A stretch of 40,475 nucleotides of DNA from Bacilli bacterium. Its GTDB lineage: Bacteria > Bacillota_I > Bacilli_A > RF39 > UBA660. Of the stretch, positions 8,289 to 17,652 are shown one piece after another (position 1 is the stretch's first letter; every line of letters starts with the position of its first letter). Both the position numbers and the translations under genes were made by a program. Below the pieces are notes generated by a model. It was not told the origin of the DNA. It saw only the letters and a list, made by a program, of their open reading frames with translations, and searched no databases. The stretch covers positions 1 to 40,475 of the forward strand of contig CAAGHJ010000012.1 in NCBI GenBank assembly GCA_900769635.1, read 5' to 3'.

Positions 8289-8423
8289 ACATCCACCTCT
8301 ATTCACATAATAACATAATTTAAAAGTACAGTCAATTAAAATAAGACTAAATAAAATAATAACCATAACTGTAAATAACCAAATAATAACTAGTAAAAAA
8401 ACAATTAATAAATATAAAACATA

Positions 8424-8452
8424 ATGACTTATTAAAAAAAATATAGTATAAT
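8424..8452 (+). promoter_or_regulatory. Promoter of the rplI-dnaB operon
   Basis: ATGACT (8424-8429), a 17-base spacer and TATAAT (8447-8452), 27 bases before the rplI ATG. Confidence 0.6.
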
Positions 8453-8478
8453 AATATAAGAAAAGGAAGGTAATACCT

Positions 8479-8922
8479 ATGAAAGTAATATTTATAAAAG
8501 ACTTAAGAGGTCAAGGAAAAAAAGGAGAAATAAAAGAAGTATCTGACGGTTATGCAACCAACTACCTAATAGCACGTGGCTATGCTGTAAAACAAACCAA
8601 AACCAGTTCCGATATACTAAATAAAGAAATAGAACAAAACAAAGAAAAAGAACAAGAAGAAATAAAAGAAGCAACAAAAATAAAAGAAAAATTATCTAAG
8701 GAAAAATTAGTATTCACATTAAATGCCGGTAAAGAAGGAAAAACATTTGGTTCCATTTCTACCAAACAAATAGAAGGGGCATTAAAAGAAAAAGGATATA
8801 ACATAGATAGGAAGAAAGTCAAATTAGACTTACCACTATCAACATTGGGAGAATATACTATTAATATAGAATTACACAAAAAAGTAATAGCTCCCCTAAA
8901 ATTACAAATAAAACAAAAGTAG
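8479..8922 (+). CDS. rplI: Large ribosomal subunit protein bL9
   Basis: Ribosomal protein L9 (147 aa). The N-terminal domain MKVIFIKDLRGQGKKGEIKE continues into SDGYATNYLIARGYAV (about residues 22-37). A long charged central helix (about 45-75) precedes the C-terminal domain with GKEGKTFGSISTKQI. Strong AAGGAAGG ribosome site. It ends seven bases before dnaB, as in many Bacillota. Confidence 0.97.
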   Translation: MKVIFIKDLRGQGKKGEIKEVSDGYATNYLIARGYAVKQTKTSSDILNKEIEQNKEKEQEEIKEATKIKEKLSKEKLVFTLNAGKEGKTFGSISTKQIEGALKEKGYNIDRKKVKLDLPLSTLGEYTINIELHKKVIAPLKLQIKQK

Positions 8923-8929
8923 GTGAATT

Positions 8930-10270
8930 ATGAATAAAGGATTACCAAATAACATCGAAGCTGAAAAATCATTAATAGGCTCCCTTTTTTGGTCCTACTC
9001 TTCTCTTCAAAAAGGATGTGAAGAAGTACCCAAAGAAGCCTTTTACTTAGATAGCAATGCCAAAATATTTGAAGTAATAAACGATTTATACAATAATAAA
9101 AAGCCGGTAGACATAAATACAGTAACCGCCGAACTAATAGGAAAAAATATACTAACCCAAGTAGGTGGTGTAGAATACCTAAATGAAATAATAGATAGCG
9201 TTGCAACCGGTGCCAATGTCGAATATTACATAAATACAGTTTTAGAAAAATACACTCTAAGAAGAATGATAGAAGTAGCAACTAATATAGTAACCAAAGC
9301 CAATACAGATGATGTAGACGTAAATGCAGCCGTAGAAGAAGCCGAGAAAAAAATATTAGACGTTTCCAAAACAAGAAGAGCAACTGAATTCAGGAAAATT
9401 CAAGATGTCCTAACTAAAACCGAAGAAGACTTAGAAATACTTGCCAAAAATAAAGGAAAAGTAACAGGCTTAACAACCGGCCTATACGATTTAGATAACA
9501 TAACTGAAGGATTACATCCGACTCAGTTAGTAATAATCGCCGCCCGTCCTGCTGTCGGTAAAACAGCCTTTGCCCTTAATGTAGCCGTAGGAGCGGCAAA
9601 AGCGACCAAGAAAAATATTGCCATTTTTTCATTAGAAATGCCAGCAGAACAATTAATACTAAGAATGATAAGTTCACTAGGTCAAATAGATAACAAAAAA
9701 CTCCAAACCGGTCGTTTAGAAAACGATGATTGGAAAAGAGTAAATGAAGCAATGAGCCAATTAGCCGATACAAATATATTTTTTCACGACGCCGGTGGCG
9801 TAACTGCAAATGAAATAGCTGCAAAATGTCGTCGTCTTTCAACCCAAGGCGAAGGTCTCGGCCTAGTAATAATAGACTATCTACAATTAATAGATTCCTC
9901 TTCAAAATATGCCGGATCTAGACAACAAGAAGTATCAGAAATATCAAGAAAACTAAAAACCCTAGCTCTCGAATTAGAAGTACCAGTTATTGCCCTTTCC
10001 CAATTATCAAGAAGTGTAGAAAAAAGAGAGGACAAAAAACCAGTTTTAAGTGATTTAAGAGAATCAGGTTCAATAGAACAAGATGCTGATATAGTAGCAG
10101 CGCTCCACGCCCCTGAAGTGGAAGCCCCATTAGATGATAACATCCCCGTTCCCATTCAACTATTAATACTAAAACATCGTAATGGACCAATAGCCAATAT
10201 AGATTTACTATTTAAGAAAAAGACATCAACATTTTTATCAATAAAGAAGGAAGGTGGAACTAGTGCGTAG
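8930..10270 (+). CDS. dnaB: Replicative DNA helicase DnaB
   Basis: Hexameric 5'-3' helicase of the replication fork (called DnaC in Bacillus subtilis). The 446-aa protein has the N-terminal primase-interaction domain (PNNIEAEKSLIGSLFW near residues 4-19) and a RecA-like domain. Walker A is ARPAVGKTA (about 205-213), the Walker B region is LVIIDYLQLID (about 314), and SELSR-like ALSQLSRSVEKRE and DLRESGSIEQDADIV follow. No intein is visible. It overlaps the next gene by eight bases if that gene starts at 10263. Confidence 0.98.
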   Translation: MNKGLPNNIEAEKSLIGSLFWSYSSLQKGCEEVPKEAFYLDSNAKIFEVINDLYNNKKPVDINTVTAELIGKNILTQVGGVEYLNEIIDSVATGANVEYYINTVLEKYTLRRMIEVATNIVTKANTDDVDVNAAVEEAEKKILDVSKTRRATEFRKIQDVLTKTEEDLEILAKNKGKVTGLTTGLYDLDNITEGLHPTQLVIIAARPAVGKTAFALNVAVGAAKATKKNIAIFSLEMPAEQLILRMISSLGQIDNKKLQTGRLENDDWKRVNEAMSQLADTNIFFHDAGGVTANEIAAKCRRLSTQGEGLGLVIIDYLQLIDSSSKYAGSRQQEVSEISRKLKTLALELEVPVIALSQLSRSVEKREDKKPVLSDLRESGSIEQDADIVAALHAPEVEAPLDDNIPVPIQLLILKHRNGPIANIDLLFKKKTSTFLSIKKEGGTSA

Positions 10271-11777
10271 AAAAAGAATAACCATTGTGGGAATACTAAT
10301 AATCCTAATTGTAACAAGTTTGGTAACATTTTTAGGTTTAACAAAAAATAAAAGCACTGAACCAATCGAAGTATATGCCATATACATAGACGGAGATAAA
10401 ATAGGTCAAGTAAAAAGTGAAACCGAACTAGAAGCATATATAAATAAACAAGAAGAAAAAATAAAAGAAAAATACAATATAGATGATGTCCATACTCCCA
10501 AAGGAGTTGATATCAAAAAAATATATACATATAACACAAAAACCGATACCGCTCAAAGCATCTATGAAAAAATGATAAAAAAGAAAAAATTTGCCATTAA
10601 AGGCATTGTTGTAACAGTAAAAAACGAAGACACCGAAAACAAAACCACCAAAAAAATTTACATTACAAATAAAAAAATATTTGATGAGTCATTAAAAAAT
10701 ATAATAAAAGCCTTTGTAGGAACCGAACAATACAGCAAATTCTTAGAAGGCACTCAAGAAGAAATACAAGATACAGGAAGCCTTATAGAAAATATAGATT
10801 TACAAGAAAAAGTAACATACAAAGAAGATTATATAGCCGTAGATAATCAAATATTTACAGATTCAGACGAATTAACAAAATATCTATTATATGGAAGTAT
10901 TGAAGAACAACAAAAATATACCGTAAAAGAGGGAGACACTATTGAAGACGTTGCTCGTGAAAACAAATTAAACGTTCAAGAATTCCTAATAGCCAACCCA
11001 ACATTTACAAGTGCCAATAATTTACTATATTCCGGTCAAGAAGTAATAGTAGGACTAATCAATCCCGTTATAAGCGTTGTAGTTGATGTCCATAGCGTAG
11101 AAGACGTTGAAAAAGAATACACTACGGAAATAAAATACGATGAGAACCAAAATGTAGGTTACGAAAATGTCGAAAGAGAGGGTGAAAAAGGCCTTGACAA
11201 AGTAGTAAGAAAATACCAATATATAAATGGACAATTAGTAGATGCCGTTAACGTAAGTTCAACAGAAATAAAACCAGCTGTAAGTAAAATAGTAGTAAAA
11301 GGAGAAAAAGTAATACCAAACGTTGCAGATACATCATATTGGGGCTGGCCAACAGAATACCCATATACAATAACATCATACTTCGAATACCGTTGGGGAT
11401 CATTCCATAATGCCATAGATATATATGTAGGATATAACTCTTCCATATATGCAGCCAATAACGGAACCGTATATCAAGTAGGAACAGGATGTGCCCCAGG
11501 AGCTATAAACTGTAACAATCAAAGAGGAAACTTTATCATAATAAATCATAATACAGGTAATATATATACCCAATATATGCACTTAAATCAAATTCTAGTA
11601 CAACCAGGCCAAACCGTATCACGTGGTCAAAAAATAGCCACAATGGGAAATACCGGATTTGTAGTACCAACCCCATCCGCATATAGCCCATATTCAGGCA
11701 CCCACTTAGATTTTTCTGTATACTTAGGAGTACCATTCAAAGGCGGTACCCCAATAAACCCATTAAGACTATACTAA
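10263..11777 (+). CDS. Secreted M23-family peptidase with LysM and G5-type domains; altered zinc motif
   Basis: I choose the GTG at 10263 because AAGGTGG (10251-10257) sits five bases before it; an in-frame GTG at 10254 is the alternative. This gives 504 aa. Order: a membrane anchor (about residues 6-26), an unassigned region, a LysM-like peptidoglycan-binding unit (about 216-265, YTVKEGDTIEDVARENKLN), a G5-like region (about 270-345), and an M23/LytM domain to the end. The M23 motif HNAID (H382, D386) and the Tyr-x-His (H440) are present. The usual His-x-His is THLDF (H481, D483), so one canonical zinc ligand is Asp. It could be a weak endopeptidase or a non-catalytic activator. It sits between dnaB and the walJ-like gene. 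Confidence 0.85.
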   Translation: MRRKRITIVGILIILIVTSLVTFLGLTKNKSTEPIEVYAIYIDGDKIGQVKSETELEAYINKQEEKIKEKYNIDDVHTPKGVDIKKIYTYNTKTDTAQSIYEKMIKKKKFAIKGIVVTVKNEDTENKTTKKIYITNKKIFDESLKNIIKAFVGTEQYSKFLEGTQEEIQDTGSLIENIDLQEKVTYKEDYIAVDNQIFTDSDELTKYLLYGSIEEQQKYTVKEGDTIEDVARENKLNVQEFLIANPTFTSANNLLYSGQEVIVGLINPVISVVVDVHSVEDVEKEYTTEIKYDENQNVGYENVEREGEKGLDKVVRKYQYINGQLVDAVNVSSTEIKPAVSKIVVKGEKVIPNVADTSYWGWPTEYPYTITSYFEYRWGSFHNAIDIYVGYNSSIYAANNGTVYQVGTGCAPGAINCNNQRGNFIIINHNTGNIYTQYMHLNQILVQPGQTVSRGQKIATMGNTGFVVPTPSAYSPYSGTHLDFSVYLGVPFKGGTPINPLRLY

Positions 11778-12535
11778 TGAAAGTAATAGTATTATCAAGT
11801 GGTAGTAAAGGCAACACTACTTACATAGAAACCCAAACTACCAAAATACTAATAGATATAGGAAATACCTGCAAATACATAACAGAAAAACTAAGTACAA
11901 TAGGTGTAACACTAGGAGAAATAAATGCCATATTAATAACTCACACTCACACCGATCACATAAAAGGCCTAAAAACATTTACAAATAATTATTCTGCCCC
12001 CATATATATAACGGAAAAAATGCACCCCAAAATCCCCTATGTAAAACAGTACAAATATATAGAATCCAGTTTAATAACAATAAGAGACATAAAAATAAAT
12101 ATAATAAAGACTTCACACGATGCCGAAGATTCCGTAGGATATATCATAAATAATAACGATAAATCCATAGTATATATAACCGATACAGGGTACATCAATA
12201 AAAAATATCACCCAATGCTTTCCAACCGTGATATATATATAATGGAAAGCAATCACGATGTAGAAATGCTAAATAATGGCCCCTACCCCTTTCCCCTTAG
12301 ACAAAGAATTCTCTCTGATAAAGGCCATCTCTCCAACCACGATTCTGCAAAATATATTGGCGATTTCATCGGTCCAAAAACCACAAATATTGTCCTTGCC
12401 CATCTATCTCACGAAAATAATACTCCCGAATTAGCCAAAGAAACCCTTCTTGCCAAGTTACAGGAGCTAAATATGACGCAAATTCACATTGATATTGCCT
12501 TACAAGACCAAGAAACGGAGATAATTCAAGTATGA
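11777..12535 (+). CDS. MBL-fold metallohydrolase, WalJ/YycJ-like
   Basis: Metallo-beta-lactamase-fold hydrolase of 252 aa. The metal motif is LITHTHTDHIKG (H56, H58, D60, H61); later ligands probably include the His in TSHDAEDSVGY and the Asp in YITDTGY. A further LAHLSHENN segment near 205 is typical of YycJ/WalJ. In Bacillus, YycJ is a 5'-3' exonuclease-like protein in the walRK operon. Here walRK is absent, but rlmH follows, as in many oriC-proximal clusters. Its A of ATG is the last base of the previous stop (TAATG), and its end overlaps rlmH by four bases. Confidence 0.88.
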   Translation: MKVIVLSSGSKGNTTYIETQTTKILIDIGNTCKYITEKLSTIGVTLGEINAILITHTHTDHIKGLKTFTNNYSAPIYITEKMHPKIPYVKQYKYIESSLITIRDIKINIIKTSHDAEDSVGYIINNNDKSIVYITDTGYINKKYHPMLSNRDIYIMESNHDVEMLNNGPYPFPLRQRILSDKGHLSNHDSAKYIGDFIGPKTTNIVLAHLSHENNTPELAKETLLAKLQELNMTQIHIDIALQDQETEIIQV

Positions 12536-12966
12536 TAAAAATAATAACAATAGGAAAATTAAAAGAAAAATACTTAAAAGACGCTATTGCGGACTACAAA
12601 AAAAGAATAAGCAAATACCATAAAATAGAGTTAATAGAATTACCAGATACAAATACAACCAAAGAAAAAGAAGAAATAAAAAAACACATCTCTTCCAAAG
12701 AATACATAGTAACTATGGAAATAGAAGGCAAAGAATTATCCAGTCCAGAGTTATCTAGATTAATAGACAAAACCTTTATAAATTATCCTTGTATAACATT
12801 TATAATAGGATCTTCAGAAGGATTACACGATGAAATCAAATCCCTAAGTAATTACAAATTATCCTTTTCCAAATTAACCTTTCCTCACGGCTTATTTAGA
12901 CTAATTCTCTTAGAACAAATATATAGAAGTTTTAAAATATTAAATGGTGAAACATATCACAAATAA
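12532..12966 (+). CDS. rlmH: 23S rRNA pseudouridine-1915 N3-methyltransferase RlmH
   Basis: SPOUT methyltransferase acting on assembled 70S ribosomes. The 144-aa protein opens IKIITIGKLKEKYLKDAI and carries FIIGSSEGLHDEI (about residues 88-100, AdoMet site). Its conserved end is FPHGLFRLILLEQIYRSF then ILNGETYHK. This is the gene known as orfX in staphylococci, where SCC elements integrate at the last codons. No such insertion is present here: the stop is followed directly by a terminator. Coupled to the upstream gene by an ATGA overlap. Confidence 0.97.
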   Translation: MIKIITIGKLKEKYLKDAIADYKKRISKYHKIELIELPDTNTTKEKEEIKKHISSKEYIVTMEIEGKELSSPELSRLIDKTFINYPCITFIIGSSEGLHDEIKSLSNYKLSFSKLTFPHGLFRLILLEQIYRSFKILNGETYHK

Positions 12967-12968
12967 AG

Positions 12969-13001
12969 CTTTATCCACAGTTTTTGTGGATAAAGTTTTT
13001 T
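12969..13001 (+). terminator. rlmH terminator made of two inverted DnaA boxes
   Basis: Perfect 11-bp stem (12969-12979 with 12985-12995), five-base loop GTTTT, then six T residues. Each arm contains a perfect DnaA-box consensus, TTATCCACA at 12971-12979 and its complement TGTGGATAA at 12985-12993. The terminator role is well supported; DnaA binding is an inference. Confidence 0.85.
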
Positions 13002-13005
13002 CTTT

Positions 13006-13035
13006 AAAAAAAACTATCAACATTACTGTTGACAG
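13006..13035 (-). terminator. nifJ terminator overlapping its own stop codon
   Basis: On the minus strand CTGTCAACA pairs with TGTTGATAG (nine pairs, one G-T wobble), followed by eight T residues (plus-strand A-run 13006-13013). The loop is the four bases 13023-13026 and contains the nifJ stop codon (13023-13025). Confidence 0.75.
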
Positions 13036-16000
13036 TTCTCTTCAAGATTCTTGTAATAATTATATCTCTTAATAGCCCAATCCCTTTGCTTATCAAGTAG
13101 AATCCTTTTATCCTCATCTAAACTATTAAATCTATTTTCCCCTTTAAGAAAATCATAATACAAATCAAAATCCACATCCTTACTATCCATATAAAACTCC
13201 CCATTTAAAGGATTATACCTAAACGTAAGAAAGTAACCACACTTAGTAGCAAGATAAGCATCATCCAAAGAATGTTCCATTCCCCTCTTTATACCATGTT
13301 CAATACAAGGAGCATAACAAATAATAATACTAGGACCATTATAACTATTAGCCTCTTTTAAAGCCCTCAAATACTGTTCCTTATCATAACCAATATTACA
13401 ACAAGCAACATATACGTGAGGATAACACATAGCAACCCTTGCCAAATCCTTTTTAAAGTTTTCTTTTCCACTTGCAGTAAACGATGCAATAGAACCCAAA
13501 TTACTAGATTTAGACGACTGCCCTCCCGTATTAGAATAAACCTCCGTATCAAGTACCATAACATTAAAATTATTATTAGTAGAAAGAATATGATCTAAAC
13601 CACCAAATCCAATATCATAAGCAAATCCATCTCCCCCAATAATCCACATACTCTTAGGAGTAATAAAGTCCCTATAATCATTAAGAACCCTATGCTTATT
13701 AAAGTCAATTTCCCTTTCTACCTCCATGCAAACCTCTACATTATCACTATCCCTAAGCCACTTATCAAAAATTTCATCCCTATTATTAAGCATATACTCC
13801 CTAATAACATTTCTCTTATTCATAATACCACTCAAAATACCAAGCCCAAACTCCGCATTATCCTCAAACAAAGAATTAGCCCACGAAACCGAATAAGGCA
13901 TTGACGGAACACTAGCCCCATATATAGAAGAACATCCCGTAGCATTAGCAATAACTAAACTATTACCAAAAACTTGCGTCAAATTCTTAATATAAGGTGT
14001 TTCACCACAACCACCACAAGCGCCACTAAATTCAAACTTAGGCATCTCAAATCCAACATTTCTAACATTCAAAATTTTCTTATTAACCATATCATTAACA
14101 TTATTATCAAGAAGATACAAAAACTCATCTTCCCTATAAATATCCCTATTATAATTAACCATTTCTAAAGCCTTTTCCCCCATTTTACCAGGACAATTAT
14201 TAACACATAATCCACATCCCGTACAATCCTTATAACTAATACCAATCTTATAAAAAACATCCTTAGGATTTAAACACTTAATACCATCCCTATCTTCCTT
14301 AGTCAAGAAAGGCCTAATAACACCGTGAGGACAAACAAAAGCACATCTATTACACTGAATACAATTATCCCCATTCCAGCAAGGAACCATTTCCGCAATA
14401 TCCCTCTTCTCACTCTTAGTAGTACCACCCTCGAAAATACCACTCTTCTTATCCATAAAACAACTAACCGGAAGACTATCCCCCTTTAACCCATTAATAG
14501 TTTCCATAAAGTTCAATTTATTCCTATCCTCAAACTCAGCATCAATAAAATCATCAGGAACAACAACACCCCTTAAACAATCAAGAGCCCTTTCAACAAT
14601 CCTATTATTACTATCAATAACATCCTGCCCCTTATGACTAAACCTCTTAACATTATGATCCTTAATAATTTCCCTAACCCTATCAATATCTATTCTGTTT
14701 ATAATCTTAAAAATACAAATTTCCATACAAGTACTAATTTTATTCTTAAGACCAAGTTCATTAACTAATTTATAAGCATCAATAACAAATAAATGAACTC
14801 CCTTCTTAGCAAGCAAATACTTAACCCTATTAGGTAAACTACTAAGAAACACTTCCTCTTCCATATCCGTATTAACAATCAAACTACCCCCATCACAAAT
14901 ATTATCAAGAATATCATATTTATACAAATAAGTATCCTTTGAAACCACAATCAAACTAGGATTACTAACATAATAAGCTCCCAAAATTTCCCTATCACTA
15001 ATCTTAATATGACTTCTCGTAACTCCCCCACTCTTCTTAGAATCATACTGAAAATACCCCTGTACAAAACTATCCGTATAATCACCAATAATCCTAATAA
15101 TATCCTTCGATGTACTCACCATTCCATCTGAACCATATCCATAAATAAGAAATTCAGTATTGCAATTATTTAACTTATAAGTTTCATCAACAGGTATGCT
15201 TAAATGCGTAACATCATCATTAATACCAACCGTAAAATTATGATGAGCCCTATCACTATTAAGAAAATCATAAACAGCCTTAATTTGAGCAGGATCCACA
15301 TTTTTAGAACTAAGCCCATACCTACCCCCAATAATCATAATACCAGTATCACTTAAAGCACTATTAACATCCATATATAAAGCCTCACCAACAGCACCAA
15401 ATTCCTTACTCCTATCCAAGACAGCAATCCTTTTAACACTATCAGGAAGCACCCCCTTTAAGTAAGAAGTACTAAAAGGCCTAAACAAATGCACTTCTAT
15501 TAACCCATATTTATTCCCCTTACCATTAAGATCATCAATAGTTTCCCTAATAGTACCACATACAGATCCCATTGCAATAATAACACTATCCGCATTAACA
15601 TCTCCATAATAATTAAAAGGCTTATAATTAGTATCAAATAACCCATTAAATTCATCCATATAATTCTTTACGATAACCTTAGCACTTTCATAAGCACCAT
15701 TTCTAGCCTCTGTATTTTGAAAATAAATATCTTCATTCTGTGCTGTACCCCTCGTATCTGGCTTATTAGGATTAATTCCCCTCTTTCTAAATTTGTTTAA
15801 AGCATCAAAGTCAATTAAACCCTTAATCTTTTCATCATCAAGAAGTCTAATCTTATCAATCTGATGACTAGTTCTAAACCCATCAAAAAAATTAACAAAA
15901 GGAAGACTAGCCTTAATAGCACTAAGATGGGCAATATTAGCCATATCCCTTGCCTCACTAGGACTACTAGAACAAAGCATACAAACACCAGTATTACGAA

Positions 16001-16394
16001 CAGCATAAACATCCTGATGATCTCCAAAAATAGATAAAGCATGTGTAGATAAACTTCTAGCAGCAACGTGTACTACCCCAGGAAGCATCTCCCCAGCCAT
16101 TTTATAAAGAGAAGGAATCATAAGAAGTAACCCCTGACTAGCAGTATAAGTAGTAGCAAGAGTACCTGCTTGCAAAGCCCCGTGTACAAGAGCAATCGCC
16201 CCAGCTTCACTTTGCATCTCGGTTACTTTAACCCTTTCTCCAAAAAAGTTCTTTTTCCCAGAATTACTAAGAATATCAACCTTCTCTGCCATAGTAGAAG
16301 CAGGTGTTATCGGATAAATTCCTGCAATTTCCGTAAAATTATATGATACATTACTGACCGCCTCATTGGCATCCATAGTTTTATATTTATTCAT
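13023..16394 (-). CDS. nifJ: Pyruvate:ferredoxin (flavodoxin) oxidoreductase
   Basis: Single-chain PFOR that converts pyruvate and CoA to acetyl-CoA, CO2 and reduced ferredoxin, the hallmark of anaerobic metabolism. The 1123-aa protein keeps all domains. Domain I has FTEIAGIYPITPAS (about residues 21-34). Two 4Fe-4S motifs are seen, NCIQCNRCAFVCPHG and CTGCGLCVNNCPG (about 690-755). The proximal-cluster and TPP domain has GACGGCGETPY, ANATGCSSIYG and GDGFAYDIGFGGLDH. The C-terminal region has VLDTEVYSNTGGQSSKSS. It is a little shorter than the usual roughly 1170-1180 aa. It is transcribed alone from the promoter at 16413-16441. Confidence 0.97.
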   Translation of the reverse strand: MNKYKTMDANEAVSNVSYNFTEIAGIYPITPASTMAEKVDILSNSGKKNFFGERVKVTEMQSEAGAIALVHGALQAGTLATTYTASQGLLLMIPSLYKMAGEMLPGVVHVAARSLSTHALSIFGDHQDVYAVRNTGVCMLCSSSPSEARDMANIAHLSAIKASLPFVNFFDGFRTSHQIDKIRLLDDEKIKGLIDFDALNKFRKRGINPNKPDTRGTAQNEDIYFQNTEARNGAYESAKVIVKNYMDEFNGLFDTNYKPFNYYGDVNADSVIIAMGSVCGTIRETIDDLNGKGNKYGLIEVHLFRPFSTSYLKGVLPDSVKRIAVLDRSKEFGAVGEALYMDVNSALSDTGIMIIGGRYGLSSKNVDPAQIKAVYDFLNSDRAHHNFTVGINDDVTHLSIPVDETYKLNNCNTEFLIYGYGSDGMVSTSKDIIRIIGDYTDSFVQGYFQYDSKKSGGVTRSHIKISDREILGAYYVSNPSLIVVSKDTYLYKYDILDNICDGGSLIVNTDMEEEVFLSSLPNRVKYLLAKKGVHLFVIDAYKLVNELGLKNKISTCMEICIFKIINRIDIDRVREIIKDHNVKRFSHKGQDVIDSNNRIVERALDCLRGVVVPDDFIDAEFEDRNKLNFMETINGLKGDSLPVSCFMDKKSGIFEGGTTKSEKRDIAEMVPCWNGDNCIQCNRCAFVCPHGVIRPFLTKEDRDGIKCLNPKDVFYKIGISYKDCTGCGLCVNNCPGKMGEKALEMVNYNRDIYREDEFLYLLDNNVNDMVNKKILNVRNVGFEMPKFEFSGACGGCGETPYIKNLTQVFGNSLVIANATGCSSIYGASVPSMPYSVSWANSLFEDNAEFGLGILSGIMNKRNVIREYMLNNRDEIFDKWLRDSDNVEVCMEVEREIDFNKHRVLNDYRDFITPKSMWIIGGDGFAYDIGFGGLDHILSTNNNFNVMVLDTEVYSNTGGQSSKSSNLGSIASFTASGKENFKKDLARVAMCYPHVYVACCNIGYDKEQYLRALKEANSYNGPSIIICYAPCIEHGIKRGMEHSLDDAYLATKCGYFLTFRYNPLNGEFYMDSKDVDFDLYYDFLKGENRFNSLDEDKRILLDKQRDWAIKRYNYYKNLEENCQQ

Positions 16395-16412
16395 TTTATC
16401 AACTCCATAATA

Positions 16413-16441
16413 ATTATATTATATTTTCATAAATTTTACAA
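16413..16441 (-). promoter_or_regulatory. nifJ promoter
   Basis: On the minus strand TTGTAA (plus 16436-16441), a 17-base spacer and TATAAT (plus 16413-16418). A second overlapping TATAAT lies at 16418-16423. Confidence 0.6.
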
Positions 16442-16563
16442 ATACTATTACTATTTTTTAAAATTTCCCTACAGGCATAAGAACTTATAATTTAATAAAT
16501 GTACGTAAAAACAATATCAAAAAAATAAACATATATGCTATAATAGAATAAGAAGGTGAAGAA

Positions 16564-17562
16564 ATGAAATTAAAAAAATATTCTAAGCAAATAATATCAG
16601 TTCTTATAATAGTAGGAGCATTCGGCTGTCTTAATATATATATATCTAATGACATAGATACATTCAATAACAAAGTAAATACCATATTATTTATAGGTAT
16701 AATATTCATAATAATATCAATATATTTTTTGATATTGTATATGTACATAATCAATGAAAAAACCAAGAAAAAACTACTGTTTTTAAAAAAATGTAAGGAT
16801 AATATTGCAGTTTTTGTTGATGAAAAAGGAAATATCTATGAATATGCTAACTGTAATAAAGAAGAAAATAAATGTTATTACGTTCTAAAAACTCATAATA
16901 AAATTTATGAAATATTAGAGTCTGTACCAGAAAGCCAAAGCTTTATAAATATGGGAGAAAGAAGATATTGGACTAATTTCTATACAAAAAATATTAAAAC
17001 AGAAAATAATCTAATATTACCACTTATATATATAATACTATTAATAGGAATATTCAGTTTAAAAACACTTTCAACATTTGATAAAATAACAAGTTCAATA
17101 TATATTACTGTTCTAATTTATATAATTATTTATGATTTTATTTATAAACAAATACAAAAAAAATCAAATGATGTTAATAAAGATATAAGTAAACTAAATA
17201 AAGTAGATACTAATATAAAAAAAATAACTATAATTATAATAAATATTTTTATAATAAGTGCCTTTATATTAAATATGAAAGGTATGGAAATGACAATTAT
17301 GTTAATGCCTTATGTTGTCTATGTAATTTTATTTTCTCTAATAATAATATTTAAAATAAATAATAATAAAATAATAGCAAAAAAGTTAACTAATATACTT
17401 TTAATAATTATGAATTTAATATATATTGTAGGTATAATACTTTATACTACCATATTTATAGAAACTTTAAGTATAGAACTAGGACTTATTGTGCTGTTTC
17501 AGTGGATAACTGAAATATCATTTCTTGCGAATGCCAAAAAAACATTTAAGCAAAATTCATAG
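16564..17562 (+). CDS. Multi-pass membrane protein of unknown function
   Basis: A 332-aa protein that I do not recognise. Hydrophobic segments are at about residues 8-27, 38-62, 150-168, 176-195, 220-238, 246-266, 276-297 and 302-318. A soluble loop of about 85 residues lies between segments two and three (DNIAVFVDEKGNIYEYANCN). The charged stretch KKSNDVNKDISKLNKVD separates two membrane halves. Codon use is extremely AT-rich (ATA, AAT, AAA), more so than its neighbours. A GAAGGTGAAG ribosome site precedes the ATG, and TGCTATAAT (16536-16544) is an extended -10. It stands alone between two minus-strand operons, which suggests a late insertion, but no mobile-element mark is visible. Confidence 0.65.
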   Translation: MKLKKYSKQIISVLIIVGAFGCLNIYISNDIDTFNNKVNTILFIGIIFIIISIYFLILYMYIINEKTKKKLLFLKKCKDNIAVFVDEKGNIYEYANCNKEENKCYYVLKTHNKIYEILESVPESQSFINMGERRYWTNFYTKNIKTENNLILPLIYIILLIGIFSLKTLSTFDKITSSIYITVLIYIIIYDFIYKQIQKKSNDVNKDISKLNKVDTNIKKITIIIINIFIISAFILNMKGMEMTIMLMPYVVYVILFSLIIIFKINNNKIIAKKLTNILLIIMNLIYIVGIILYTTIFIETLSIELGLIVLFQWITEISFLANAKKTFKQNS

Positions 17563-17614
17563 AAGAATATTTTTCCCTAATTACAAATATATAAACTTAC
17601 CCCCAATAGGGCAA

Positions 17615-17649
17615 AAAACACTTTATACAATTAACGTATAAAGTGTTTT
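17615..17649. terminator. Bidirectional terminator between convergent genes
   Basis: A perfect 14-bp stem, 17615-17628 (AAAACACTTTATAC) with 17636-17649, and a seven-base loop. Both flanks supply short U-tracts. It ends the membrane-protein transcript on plus and the zinc-peptidase transcript on minus. Confidence 0.8.
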
Positions 17650-17652
17650 AAA

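Noticed and set aside
8289..8366. 26-codon N-terminal extension of the RCC1-like gene
   Set aside because: The strong GAGGTGG site lies inside this extension, just before the internal ATG at 8288, so translation starts there.
12945..12970. SCC-type attachment site at the end of rlmH
   Set aside because: The conserved GETYHK codons resemble the staphylococcal attachment core, but no recombinase, second core or inserted DNA is present. The resemblance is explained by protein conservation.
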